Part shown: in pieces, positions 1 to 9,224 of the stretch | Position numbering within the stretch: position 1 is the stretch's first letter | Layout of the letters: each line of letters begins with the position of its first letter | Source: Luteitalea sp. | Lineage (GTDB): Bacteria > Acidobacteriota > Vicinamibacteria > Vicinamibacterales > Vicinamibacteraceae | DNA length: 64,000 bases | Assembly (NCBI GenBank): GCA_009377495.1 | Contig: WHTZ01000004.1 | Coordinates: forward strand, 62,001 to 126,000 | Direction: 5' to 3' | Position numbers and translations under genes: made by a program | Notes under the pieces: generated by a model | What the model was told of the DNA's origin: nothing | The model's database searches: none | Seen by the model: only the letters and a program-made list of their open reading frames with translations

Positions 1-427
1 TTATCGCCACCGTGCCGCGTGGGGAGGAATTCCCGATTTCCATTTGAGCCATTGGCCGGGAAGTCCTAGCATTCGATTGACCGGGGCTGAGGCTGATTCT
101 CCCTATAGAATTGCTCAAGATCTGCAAACTAGCGACGCTTGGGTACAAGTCGATGCGTTGCCTATACTCCCCGACGCGGCCCGCATGGCTTGGGTTGGCG
201 TGCAGATCGATAATTCAGGGTCGGCAGGCACGTGCTACCTCCGCACGATGGCTTCACAATCGGTGGGTATTCCCGTAGGTGCGACGACCCCTCTGAACGT
301 TACCTATCCAGGCTCGATGTGGAAGCTCAGGGTCACATCAACCGGTAAGTTCTTTGCGAGAACAACGGGAGGGTGCCGGTTTAAGTCCATCTACATCCTC
401 GGTTATGACATGACGGAGCCATCCTAG
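1..427 (+). CDS. Unknown protein, 5'-truncated by the window edge
   Basis: The reading frame is open from base 2 to the stop at 425-427, so the TTG at 44 need not be the start; the gene probably begins outside the window. The visible 141 or so residues are rich in Ser, Thr and Gly with alternating hydrophobic residues, as in a beta-sandwich; I recognise no family. The DNA is visibly AT-richer than the genes that follow, which hints at a different origin. The stop codon TAG is part of the left tip of a 76-bp MITE-like element (424-499), so the original C-terminus may have been replaced when that element arrived. A phage structural or surface-adhesin fragment is possible but not shown. Confidence 0.5.
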   Translation, partial: YRHRAAWGGIPDFHLSHWPGSPSIRLTGAEADSPYRIAQDLQTSDAWVQVDALPILPDAARMAWVGVQIDNSGSAGTCYLRTMASQSVGIPVGATTPLNVTYPGSMWKLRVTSTGKFFARTTGGCRFKSIYILGYDMTEPS

Positions 428-499
428 ACATCTTCTAAGGCCGAAGTCGTGAGAGATGAAGCAAGTTTTCTGAAGGAGCGGCCTTAGAAGCTGTCTTAG
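424..499 (+). repeat. MITE-like element, copy A1 (76 bp, 18-bp terminal inverted repeats)
   Basis: The ends are AGACATCTTCTAAGGCCG at 426-443 and CGGCCTTAGAAGCTGTCT at 479-496, inverted repeats with one mismatch. The outermost bases are CTA and TAG. A nearly identical copy (one substitution, one 1-base indel) lies in inverse orientation at 29948-30022. There is no room for a coding region, so movement would depend on a transposase elsewhere. Confidence 0.8.
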
Positions 500-562
500 C
501 TCCCGTTGACGCTCGAAAGGAGGTCTGTTACGCTTCCTTCCGTTTGTCGAAGGGAGAGGCGC

Positions 563-3238
563 ATGATGCGTGGAGTAATGGAGGGCTGGCGCCGGCTTCG
601 TTCGCGCCGCCGGCGTAACGACCTAGAGACCGGGCTCGACGAAGAGATTCGATTCCACATCGATCGCCAGACCGAGAAGAACCTGCGGGCCGGCATGGCG
701 CCAGACGAGGCACGCCGGCAGGCCCTGATCAAGTTTGGTGGGATGGCCCGTGCCACGGAGAGCACGCGCGACCAGTTCCGCGCGGCTTTCGTTGAAGACC
801 TCCTTCGTGACCTCCGCTATGGAGGGCGTGCACTGCGCCGCGCTCCAGGTTTCACGGTCGTGGTCACCCTGACGCTCGCCCTTGGCATCGGCGCAACGAC
901 CGCGATGTTCAGCGTCGTGAACGGCATCCTACTCCGCCCGCTGCCTTATCCCGAACAGGACCGTCTGGTCCAGCTGAGACACACGGTCGGAGCGGGGCTC
1001 GCCAACCTGTCGTCTTCGCCCCCGATATATTTTACCTACCGCGACCACAACGAGGCGTTCGAAGCGGTGGGGCACTGGGATTGGGACAGCTCGCCCGTCA
1101 CCGTGAGCGGCTCTGGCGAGCCGGAAGCCGTGGAGGGCATCGAGGTGACCCACGAGGTCCTGGCTATCCTCGGAGCCCAGCCGATCGTGGGACGCGGCTT
1201 CAGTCAAGCCGACGACCGCCCGGGAAGCGCGCCCACCGCCATCATCTCCTATGGGTACTGGCAGCGTCATTTCGGCGGCGGCGGCGACGTCCTGGGTGAA
1301 ACGTTGGTGGTGGATGGCGTTCCGCGCCAGGTGATCGGCGTGCTGCCGCAATGGTTCAGATTCTTCTCCCGCCCCGCCGAAATCTTCTATCCCTTGCAGC
1401 TGGTGCGATCCGATTGGGAGTTTCCATCTTTTGACGGAAGCGGGATCGCACGCTTGAAGGAGGGCGTCACCCTCGAAGAGGCGAACGCCGATGTCGCGCG
1501 CATGATTCCCATCCTGTCTGAGGAGTTCGGGGGTTTTGAAGAAGACGCGCGGTTCCGACCCCGGCTCCGTTTCTTGAAAGACGGCGTCGTCGGAGATCTC
1601 GGCGAGACCTTGTGGCTGCTGATGGGCACGATCGGGCTGCTGCTGGTGATCGCGTGTGCGAACGTGGCGAATCTGGTGCTGGTGCGCACCCAAACCCGGC
1701 GGCAAGAACTGACCATCCGGGCCGCGCTGGGCGCCGGTTGGGGTGATATCGCGCGTGTGGTGTTCACGGAAAGCGCCGCTTTGGGGCTCGCCGGTGGAGT
1801 CGCTGGTTTGAGCGTCGCGTACGTCAGCTTGCCGCTTCTGCTGTCGCTCGCCGCAGCCGACCTACCTCAGATCATGACGGTGACGATAGATCCCACCGTG
1901 CTGCTGGTCACCCTGGGCATCTCTGTGCTCGCGACGCTGATGTTCGCGCTCATCCCAGTGCTCCACTTCGCCTTGCCAAAGCTTCAGCTTGCGCGCGCAT
2001 TGCGCGGTGGGGGGCGATCGATCACCGAGGGGCGGGAGAGCAACCGGGCGCGCCATGTGCTGGTGGTGTTGCAGGTCGCGCTGGCACTCGTGCTGCTTGT
2101 CGGCTCCGGGCTGATGATTCGGACGTTTCAGACGTTGCGCGACGTGGATCCCGGTTTCCGAGATCCGGACAACGTCCAAACGTTTCAGCTCACCATCCCC
2201 ACGGCGGACGTGCCCGATGCCGAGGTCCCCGGGGCCTACGACCCCGAAGCGACGGTACGGATGCAGCACCGGATCCTGGAGCGACTCGCTGCAGTCGCCG
2301 GCGTGGAATCCGCAGGGTTTTCGAGCTCCAACGATGGGCTTCCTCTGGACGGCGACGGCCGGACGACTTCGATCCGTATCGAAGGGGGGACCACGGTCGA
2401 CAGCGCGGAGATTCAGCTCGTCTCGCCACGCTTCTTCGAGACACTTCTGACGCCCGTTATCGCTGGCCGCACCTTTGACTGGAACGACGTCTATCAGGAC
2501 GGTCGGGTCATGTTGGTGTCCGAGAATCTGGCCCACCGTGGATGGGGATCTGCCAGCGCCGCACTGGGAAGGCGCATCGGCATGGACTCATCCGATCCCT
2601 GGTTCGAAGTGATAGGCGTGATGAAGGACGTGCATCACGACGGGTTGAGCCAGCCCGCACCGGAGACGATCATCCTTCCCGCGTTTGCAAGGAATACCGT
2701 GGCGTCGCTCGTGATCCGCAGCGAGCGCGTCGGCACGACGGGCTTTCTGAACGATCTCCGGAAGGCGGTCTGGTCCGTGAACGAGAGCCTTTCGCTGGCG
2801 AGTATCCAGACCCTGGGCGACATGTACCGGCATTCCATGGCGCGGACGTCGATGACGCTGCTCCTCCTGGCAATCACGGGCACGATGGCACTGCTGCTTG
2901 GCCTCATCGGGATCTACGGCGTCGTCAGTTACGCGGTCGCGCAGCGACGTCGCGAGATCGGCATCCGGTTGGCGCTGGGGGCGGGGCAGGGCGAGGTTCG
3001 GCGGATGTTCGTGAGACACGCATTGGTGCTGGTGGGAATCGGCGTGGCAATCGGGCTCGGCGCGTCACTGGGACTGACGCGGCTGATGACGTCGCAGTTG
3101 TTCGGCGTCAGTCCGCTGGATCCCCTGACCCACCTGGCGGTCGCGCTCGTTCTGGTGACAGCCGCGGGACTGGCCAGCTACCGTTCAGCACAGCGGGCGT
3201 CTGCACTAGATCCCGTCGAGGTTCTGAAGGGAGAGTGA
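563..3238 (+). CDS. ADOP-family ABC transporter permease (MacB/FtsX type)
   Basis: Inner-membrane permease of 891 residues. It begins with a soluble prefix of about 75 residues containing a LDEEIRFHID stretch typical of ADOP proteins. A first membrane segment lies near residues 96-121, followed by a periplasmic MacB-like domain, a three-helix FtsX block (about 350-480), a second periplasmic domain and a second FtsX block at the C-terminus (about 770-885). The duplication and lack of a fused ATPase are the family hallmarks. I chose the ATG at 563 because AGGGAGAGG sits just upstream; the frame is open from 506 but without a ribosome site. It is first of three tandem permeases and may be co-transcribed with the next (57-bp gap). 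Substrate unknown; efflux or lipoprotein/peptide handling is inferred from MacB relatives. Confidence 0.9.
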   Translation: MMRGVMEGWRRLRSRRRRNDLETGLDEEIRFHIDRQTEKNLRAGMAPDEARRQALIKFGGMARATESTRDQFRAAFVEDLLRDLRYGGRALRRAPGFTVVVTLTLALGIGATTAMFSVVNGILLRPLPYPEQDRLVQLRHTVGAGLANLSSSPPIYFTYRDHNEAFEAVGHWDWDSSPVTVSGSGEPEAVEGIEVTHEVLAILGAQPIVGRGFSQADDRPGSAPTAIISYGYWQRHFGGGGDVLGETLVVDGVPRQVIGVLPQWFRFFSRPAEIFYPLQLVRSDWEFPSFDGSGIARLKEGVTLEEANADVARMIPILSEEFGGFEEDARFRPRLRFLKDGVVGDLGETLWLLMGTIGLLLVIACANVANLVLVRTQTRRQELTIRAALGAGWGDIARVVFTESAALGLAGGVAGLSVAYVSLPLLLSLAAADLPQIMTVTIDPTVLLVTLGISVLATLMFALIPVLHFALPKLQLARALRGGGRSITEGRESNRARHVLVVLQVALALVLLVGSGLMIRTFQTLRDVDPGFRDPDNVQTFQLTIPTADVPDAEVPGAYDPEATVRMQHRILERLAAVAGVESAGFSSSNDGLPLDGDGRTTSIRIEGGTTVDSAEIQLVSPRFFETLLTPVIAGRTFDWNDVYQDGRVMLVSENLAHRGWGSASAALGRRIGMDSSDPWFEVIGVMKDVHHDGLSQPAPETIILPAFARNTVASLVIRSERVGTTGFLNDLRKAVWSVNESLSLASIQTLGDMYRHSMARTSMTLLLLAITGTMALLLGLIGIYGVVSYAVAQRRREIGIRLALGAGQGEVRRMFVRHALVLVGIGVAIGLGASLGLTRLMTSQLFGVSPLDPLTHLAVALVLVTAAGLASYRSAQRASALDPVEVLKGE

Positions 3239-3295
3239 CGACTCGCTATGTGATAGATCGGGGCGTGCCGCGTATAGGGATATGAGTCACCGCTC

Positions 3296-5745
3296 ATGAT
3301 CAGGCTGTTGGACGCCTTGCTCCGCGAGGTTCGCTCCACGGGCCGCACCCTTGCAGCCCGCCCCGGATGGACGCTTGCAGCCATCCTGTGCCTGGCGATC
3401 GCGACCGGCGCAAACACCGCCGCCTTCACGCTCGTCAACGGGCTCTTGCTGCGACCGCTTCCGTTCGACGACCCAGACCAGCTGGTCATGGTGGCGCTGC
3501 GGGAGCCCACACAGTCAGACCCGCGCCCCTTCGCCCTGCGCGAGTATCAGCAGCTGGCCGACCAGTCTGGACCGACCATCGAGCTGCTCGCACGCACCTT
3601 CTTCCCCCTGAGCCTGGCTGCCGACGATGGGGCACGCATGGCCCAGGCGGAGTTGGTGAGTGGCAACTATTTCGAGACCTCCGTGTGACGCCACATGTGG
3701 GACGTTTCTTCGATGAGAGCGCCGATCGCGAAGGCACTACCCCACTTGCAGTACTGAGCCACCGCCTCTGGCAACGTCGCTTCGACGCCGACCCCGCCGT
3801 GGTCGGGCAACCCGTGCGCGTCAACGGCCGACCGGTCATCGTGGCGGGCGTCGCGCCGCCTGCCTTCGTCGGTGCCATGCAGCTCGTGGCCGCTGACCTC
3901 TGGCTGCCGGCCGCGATGTATCCCGACCTCGCCCCGTCTGCCGAGGCCAGCACCATTCCCATGTTCGGCGTCATGGGTCGCGTGGCAGGCCGCGTGAAGG
4001 TCGAGGAAGCGGGAGCGCGGCTCACATCGATGGTCGCAGCTCTCGCGGATCCCGGTAGCGGACAGGCTCCGCCGGCCGTGGTCGTGACGCCTGCTGCTGG
4101 ATTCGGCGTTCCAGTTGCGTTGCAAGGCGCGGTGCTCACGCTGTCGGGGCTTATCTACGTGATGATGGCCCTGCTGATGGCGGTGGCCTGTGCCAATGTG
4201 GCCGCCCTGGTGCTCGCACGCGGCGCCGGCCGGAGTCGTGAGATGGCCGTTCGCCTGAGCCTCGGCGCGTCACGGATGCACATCGCTAGGCACCTGCTCA
4301 CCGAGAGCGTTGTGCTGGCGCTCGCCGGTTGTGCGGTGGGAACCGTCGTCGCTCTCTGGCTGACGCAGGTGCTCGTCGCGCGCCTGACTACGCCGTTCCA
4401 GTACGTGAGCTACGCGATCGATGTACACCCCGACGCGCGTGTCTTCGCATACTCGGCAATCGCGACGGCGGCGGCGGCGGTGCTGTGCGGCATCGCGCCG
4501 ATTCGCTTCGCAGGGCGCGTCGACGTGGTCGATGTCCTCAAACAATCCGCTGCGAAAGGCCGCTCTCGGGGGTCGATGCGGACGCTCAATGCCATGGTCG
4601 TGATGCAGTTTGCGGTATCCACCACACTACTCGTCGCGGCCGGAATGCTGGTGCGCAGCTACATGAATGCTCAATCGGTGCACCCGCGCTTCGATACGGC
4701 CGGCCTAGTCGCTTCGACGCTCGATGTAGACCACGTAGGGCTCGACCGCGCCGCTGGCATCCGCCTGTACCAGACCGTGATCGAGCGACTATCGGCACTC
4801 CCCGGTGTTACCGACGTCAGCCTGACACGCGATGTGCCCCTCAGACCCAGCCAAACCGTGACTGTCTTGGCAGACACCGACTCGCGGACCCGTCCTTTCG
4901 GTGAGCAGGTGCCGGCGGCCGCCATGGTGGTGTCGCCGCGCTATTTCCACACGATCGGTTTGCCGATCCGTCAGGGCCGGTCATTTGTGCATGGCGAGCC
5001 CCCACGCCCGCTCGTGGCTGTCATCAATGAGGCGATGGCTCGGCGTCTCTGGCCGGGCGTCTCGCCCTTGGGTCGAGCCTTTAGGCTGAATCACACCGAT
5101 GCCGAGCCGATCGAGGTGATCGGCGTCGTATCGAACACCGAAGAAGGACCGCTCAACCAACGCCCTCAACTGACATTCTATCGGCCGTTTCCGCACGAGT
5201 ACGTCGCTCGAATGACAGTCCTTCTACGGGTGCAGCACGATCCCAGCCGCGTTTTCGCGGAAGTCCGACGAACGATTCGAGGCGTGAACCAGGACCTTTC
5301 AATCGTGGACCTGCGCACGATTGACGAGTTGCGCGATGACCTCGCGGGGCAGCGACGGATCCCGGCCACTGCCCTCGCGGTCGTCGCGTTGCTCGGCCTT
5401 CTGCTGAGCGCCGTCGGACTCTACGGTGTCGTGGCGTATGGGGTGCGCGAGCGAGCCCGGGAGCTCGGTATTCGGCTGGCGCTGGGTGCGCGGCCCTCAG
5501 ACGTCCGGCGATTGGTGTTGCGACAGGGCTTCACCATGGTCGGGATCGGCTTGGCCGTCGGTGGTCTCGCGACCGTCGGGTTTACGCAGGTCGTCAGGAG
5601 CGCGCTGTTCGGGGTCGGCCCGTTGGATCCGGCAACCCTTGGGGTCGTATGCGCAGTCCTGATGGCGACCGGCTTTGCCGCGCTGTACCTGCCCGCCCGG
5701 TGGGCGTCTCGCCTCGAACCCGCACGAACGCTACGCAGCGAGTGA
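3296..5745 (+). pseudogene. ADOP-family permease, frameshifted
   Basis: Frame one (3296-3688) encodes the N-terminal membrane segment and the beginning of the first periplasmic domain and stops right after NYFETSV. The homologous continuation, beginning LRVTPHVGRFF, is in the +1 frame and runs to 5745. Restoring one base near 3678 would give a single protein of about 816 residues with the usual two periplasmic domains and two FtsX blocks. Unlike its two neighbours it lacks the soluble prefix and starts almost directly at the membrane segment (residues 24-50). The rest of the gene shows no other damage, so this is either a very recent mutation or a sequencing/assembly error. Confidence 0.8.
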
Positions 5746-5778
5746 AAAAGACGACTGGCTGGTTGACTCACATAGGCA

Positions 5779-5805
5779 CCTTAGGGGACACTTATTGCCC
5801 TAAGG
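5779..5805. promoter_or_regulatory. Putative PadR operator (inverted repeat)
   Basis: CCTTAGGG at 5779-5786 and CCCTAAGG at 5798-5805 form a perfect inverted repeat with an 11-base spacer. The right arm overlaps the Shine-Dalgarno sequence TAAGGAG of the padR gene starting at 5811. PadR proteins are dimers that bind such dyads and often repress themselves, so autoregulation of padR and the downstream permease is a reasonable inference. Confidence 0.45.
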
Positions 5806-5810
5806 AGATT

Positions 5811-6152
5811 ATGGGAGCAGATCCGAGCAAGCGGGCCGACCTGTTGCAGGGCACGTTGGAGCTGTTGATTCTCAGGACGCTCACCACCGGCGAGAAGCAC
5901 GGATACGAGATCGCCGAGTGGATTCATGTGGCGTCCGCCGAGGCGCTTTCCGTGGAAGAGGGGGCGTTGTATCCGGCGTTGCATCGGCTGGAGCTGCGCG
6001 GACTGCTGACGGCGGCATGGGACGTCTCCGCCAACAACCGTCGAGCCAAGTACTACCGGCTCACGGCAAACGGCCGGAAGCGATTGAAGGACACCACAGA
6101 ATCGTGGCGCCGCACGAGTGCGGCGATCAACCGCGTGCTGGAAGGCACCTGA
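5811..6152 (+). CDS. PadR-family transcriptional regulator
   Basis: A 113-residue winged-helix repressor. The N-terminal part (DLLQGTLELLILRTL, then KHGYEIAEWI) is the PadR helix-turn-helix core; EGALYPALHRLE is the recognition region and KYYRLTANGRKRL the wing. The start at 5811 is set by TAAGGAG seven bases upstream. It is followed after 13 bases by another ADOP permease, the common arrangement for this family, so it probably controls that permease. A short C-terminal tail means it belongs to the small PadR subgroup, with no ligand domain visible. Confidence 0.93.
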   Translation: MGADPSKRADLLQGTLELLILRTLTTGEKHGYEIAEWIHVASAEALSVEEGALYPALHRLELRGLLTAAWDVSANNRRAKYYRLTANGRKRLKDTTESWRRTSAAINRVLEGT

Positions 6153-6165
6153 TCGGAGGAGGGTC

Positions 6166-8871
6166 GTGGCTGAGTGGCTGAGCAGTCTGCGTCTTCGTCT
6201 GCGGGCGCTCCTGCGGCGACGGCAACTGGAGCAAGACCTCCAGGACGAAGTGGCGTTTCACCTCGCCATGCGAGAGGACCAGCTCCGTACGTCCGGAGCC
6301 ATTGATGCTGGTGCTGGCGCGCGCCGGCGGTTTGGCAGCGTCACAAAGATTCGGGAAGACCTGCGTGAGGCCTGGGCGTTCGCTCCGAGAATGAGCAGCC
6401 TGCTCCAGGATCTCAAGTATGCGGCGCGGACGCTCCGGCGCAGCCGCGGGTTTGCCGTCGTCGTCGTCCTCACGCTTGGCCTCGGCATCGGCGCGAACAC
6501 GGCGTTCTTCAGCATCATCAACGCCGCACTGCTTCGCCCGCTCGGTTATGCCGACGCGGACCGGCTCGTGTCGGTGCACGAAGGATTTCCGCAGCGTGGC
6601 ATCGACCGCTTCCCGTTCTCCGCACTCGATTTCGACGATTTCCGAAGCTATCAGCAGTCGTTCGAGCGGGTAGCGGCATATCGGAACGTCCCGTTCGAGC
6701 TCTCGGGTGGCGGCAATCCGGAGCGCATAGAAGGCGCGAAGGTCTCCGCCAATCTGTTTCGCACGCTGGGTGTTAATCCGATCGTCGGTCGCTCGTTCTC
6801 GACGGCAGAGGATCGTCCCGGCGTGAACGTTGCCATCCTGAGCTGGGGACTGTGGCAGCAGCGCTATGCCGCCAACCCCTCCATTGTCGGTCAGACCATA
6901 CAGCTCGATCGCCAGCCGTACACCGTCATCGGGATCATGCCAGCGACGTTCGTGTTTCCCCGGCGTGGCCCTCAGTTCAATAGTCAGCCTGCAGATCTCT
7001 GGGTGCCGATCGCATTTACGGAGCGAGAACGGGCTGAACGCGCAACCATGCACAACAACAGTGTCATCGCGCGGTTGAAGGACGGTGTCTCGCTACAGGC
7101 GGCGCGGGCGGCGCTGGACGTGCTCGCCGGACAGATCGCTGAGAGCTATCCACCCGTCCTCCGCAAGGCCGGATTTTCACCGCGACTCGCAGCACAGCCG
7201 CTTCGCGAGGAAATCTCTGGGCAATTCGAAGCGCCGCTGCTGATGCTCCAGGCCGCGACAGGGCTTGTCCTGTTGGTGGCATGTGCAAACGTCGCAAACC
7301 TCATTCTGAGTCGTGTCGCCGGTCGGACGCGCGAGTTCGCCGTGCGGACAGCCCTCGGCGCGCGCCCGCGTCGACTCGTCCAGTTGCTCTTGTGTGAGGC
7401 GTCGCTACTGTCCGTGGCCGGAGGGGTGACGGGAATCACGATCGCGTATTGGGCCGTCAACGCGGTTCCCGCGGTCATTGCTCGGACGATTCCAGGCCTT
7501 CAAGATGTCGCGATTGATTTGCGCGTCCTCGCTTTTACCGGCGTGATGTGTCTGGCGACGGCCGTCATCTTCGCGCTCCTGCCACTGGCAACACTCGACC
7601 GTGGCAGCCCAGGTGACTCGCTGCGCGACGACTCGTCGAGAACGACCCTGGCATCCAGGAAGCTTCGCATCCAGCGCGGTTTCGTCGTGTCGACCGTGGG
7701 GCTTGCGTTCGTGCTCCTGGTAGGCGCGGGTCTCTTCATTCGGAGCTTTGCGTCGCTGATGTCGACCGATATTGGCTTCCGGCCGGCGCAGGTCGTCACC
7801 GCGTCGATGACGCTGCCGCGAACGTTCTACACAACGGCCACCAGCGTCCGCACGTTCCATGAGTCGCTCTACGGCAGCCTACTGGCTTTACCGGGGGTGC
7901 GATCGGTGGCCTTGGCCACTAATCTGCCGCTCACGACATACGACGTTCGAGCGTTTACGCCAGAAGGCGCGAACATTCCCGAAGGCGCGCAGCCAACGAC
8001 TCACCTGACGTGGGTTCATGGCCCATACTTCGAGACGTTTCGAATGACGCTCAGGCACGGCCGATTCTTCGTCAATGACGAGCACGTACAAAATCGCAGC
8101 GTCGTGATCATCAACGAGAAGCTGGCCGATCTGTTCTGGCCGGGAGAGGATCCGGTCGGCAAACGATTGAAGTGGGGGATCGCGGCGAGCCAGGCTCCGT
8201 GGCTGACCGTTGTGGGCGTCGTAGGCAACGTCGCCGATGGTCCGATCGGCGCAGAACCGGGGCTCCACGCGTACGAGCCGTTCCGGCAGCTTCCCGAATT
8301 CTTTCTCAATGGCGCCGTGAATCAGTTCGGCCGCGACGTGAAGGCCGCCGTCCTCGCTCATGGTGAACCTCGCGCACTCGCAGCCCTGATCCGGCAGGAG
8401 ATTTCCACGCTCGATCGAGAATTGGCGATACAGAACATCGAGCTGATGGACCAACAGGTCAGCGATATCGTCGCACCTCAACGCTTCAGCACGCTGCTCG
8501 TGGGCGCGTTCGCCGCGGTCGCGTTGTTCCTCGCATCGGTCGGTCTCTACGGCCTCCTTGCATTCACGATCACTCAGCGCACGAGAGAGATCGCGGTGCG
8601 GCTTGCTCTCGGTGCCGAGCGGCGCGCTGTGATGCGAATGGTGGTGGCACAGGGGGCACAGCTGGTCGCGATCGGCCTCACGGCTGGCCTTGTCGTCTCC
8701 CTCGGCCTCACCCGGTTCGTGACCTCGCTGCTCTATCGAACGAACCAGTACGACCTCGTTACCTTTATCACCGTTCCCGCAGTACTGGCTGCAGCGGCGT
8801 TCATCGCCTGCGCACTACCCGCTTGGCGGGCAGCGCGCGTCGAGCCGGCAACGGCGCTACGCGCCGAATAG
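6166..8871 (+). CDS. ADOP-family ABC transporter permease (MacB/FtsX type)
   Basis: A 901-residue inner-membrane protein with the complete ADOP plan: soluble prefix with a LEQDLQDEVAFHLAMRE motif, first membrane helix around residues 95-120, periplasmic domain, FtsX block, second periplasmic domain and C-terminal FtsX block. The start is a GTG at 6166 preceded by GGAGGAGGG; it lies 13 bases after padR, so the two are almost certainly one transcript. No ATPase is adjacent; the nearest MacB/LolD-type ATPase in the window is at 28422. Function is inferred from family only. Confidence 0.9.
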   Translation: MAEWLSSLRLRLRALLRRRQLEQDLQDEVAFHLAMREDQLRTSGAIDAGAGARRRFGSVTKIREDLREAWAFAPRMSSLLQDLKYAARTLRRSRGFAVVVVLTLGLGIGANTAFFSIINAALLRPLGYADADRLVSVHEGFPQRGIDRFPFSALDFDDFRSYQQSFERVAAYRNVPFELSGGGNPERIEGAKVSANLFRTLGVNPIVGRSFSTAEDRPGVNVAILSWGLWQQRYAANPSIVGQTIQLDRQPYTVIGIMPATFVFPRRGPQFNSQPADLWVPIAFTERERAERATMHNNSVIARLKDGVSLQAARAALDVLAGQIAESYPPVLRKAGFSPRLAAQPLREEISGQFEAPLLMLQAATGLVLLVACANVANLILSRVAGRTREFAVRTALGARPRRLVQLLLCEASLLSVAGGVTGITIAYWAVNAVPAVIARTIPGLQDVAIDLRVLAFTGVMCLATAVIFALLPLATLDRGSPGDSLRDDSSRTTLASRKLRIQRGFVVSTVGLAFVLLVGAGLFIRSFASLMSTDIGFRPAQVVTASMTLPRTFYTTATSVRTFHESLYGSLLALPGVRSVALATNLPLTTYDVRAFTPEGANIPEGAQPTTHLTWVHGPYFETFRMTLRHGRFFVNDEHVQNRSVVIINEKLADLFWPGEDPVGKRLKWGIAASQAPWLTVVGVVGNVADGPIGAEPGLHAYEPFRQLPEFFLNGAVNQFGRDVKAAVLAHGEPRALAALIRQEISTLDRELAIQNIELMDQQVSDIVAPQRFSTLLVGAFAAVALFLASVGLYGLLAFTITQRTREIAVRLALGAERRAVMRMVVAQGAQLVAIGLTAGLVVSLGLTRFVTSLLYRTNQYDLVTFITVPAVLAAAAFIACALPAWRAARVEPATALRAE

Positions 8872-9224
8872 CTCGCAGGTTTGACATGCGCTGGCGGCGT
8901 GCAAGACGGCGATGTCCACGTGCATCTCGCCGCATAAATCCATGCCTGCCGCGCTCCACCACCAAGCCCAGGGCGACGTGTCCGCCAATGGCCCTCCGCA
9001 TCACGACGGCACTCAAATGTGGCAGCCTCGGCTCGTTCGCGGCTTCTGATTGATACAATCACCCGGCACATCGTTCTAGCGGACCGCGGCCAGGGCCGCG
9101 CTCCCCCGACGCTCACTCGACGCACCGAAACTTGACTCAAAGAGTCAAGTTTTCGGTGCCTCAAGGGTTCTAGGATTCACGCACGGCCTCCGGCCGCCGA
9201 GCCCATCCGGACGGCGGAGGGAAG
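8872..9224. other. Intergenic region with strong hairpin
   Basis: No convincing coding sequence on either strand. It holds a 15-base dyad TGATTGATACAATCA at 9047-9061, which contains a fair -10-like TACAAT but no good -35, and the long hairpin described at 9122-9159. The promoter of the receptor gene at 9225 should lie here. Confidence 0.5.
9122..9159. terminator. Long perfect-arm hairpin upstream of receptor gene
   Basis: GCACCGAAACTTGACTC and GAGTCAAGTTTTCGGTGC pair around an AAA loop, giving arms of about 17 bases with one unpaired T. It sits about 250 bases after the permease stop and 65 bases before the receptor start. A transcription barrier or a regulator-binding dyad are both possible; there is no clear T-tract. 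Confidence 0.45.

Noticed and set aside
1..427. Prophage remnant at the left edge
   Set aside because: Only one fragment without a recognised phage domain is visible; not enough to call a prophage.
506..562. N-terminal extension of the first ADOP permease
   Set aside because: The frame is open from 506, but a good ribosome site precedes the ATG at 563 and the extension overlaps sequence just after the MITE-like element.
3660..3700. Programmed ribosomal frameshift in the middle permease
   Set aside because: There is no slippery heptamer or obvious stimulating stem, and the other two permeases of this family here do not use one.
9047..9061. Promoter for the first receptor
   Set aside because: A TACAAT hexamer is present but no -35 at proper distance, so I kept it only as a note.
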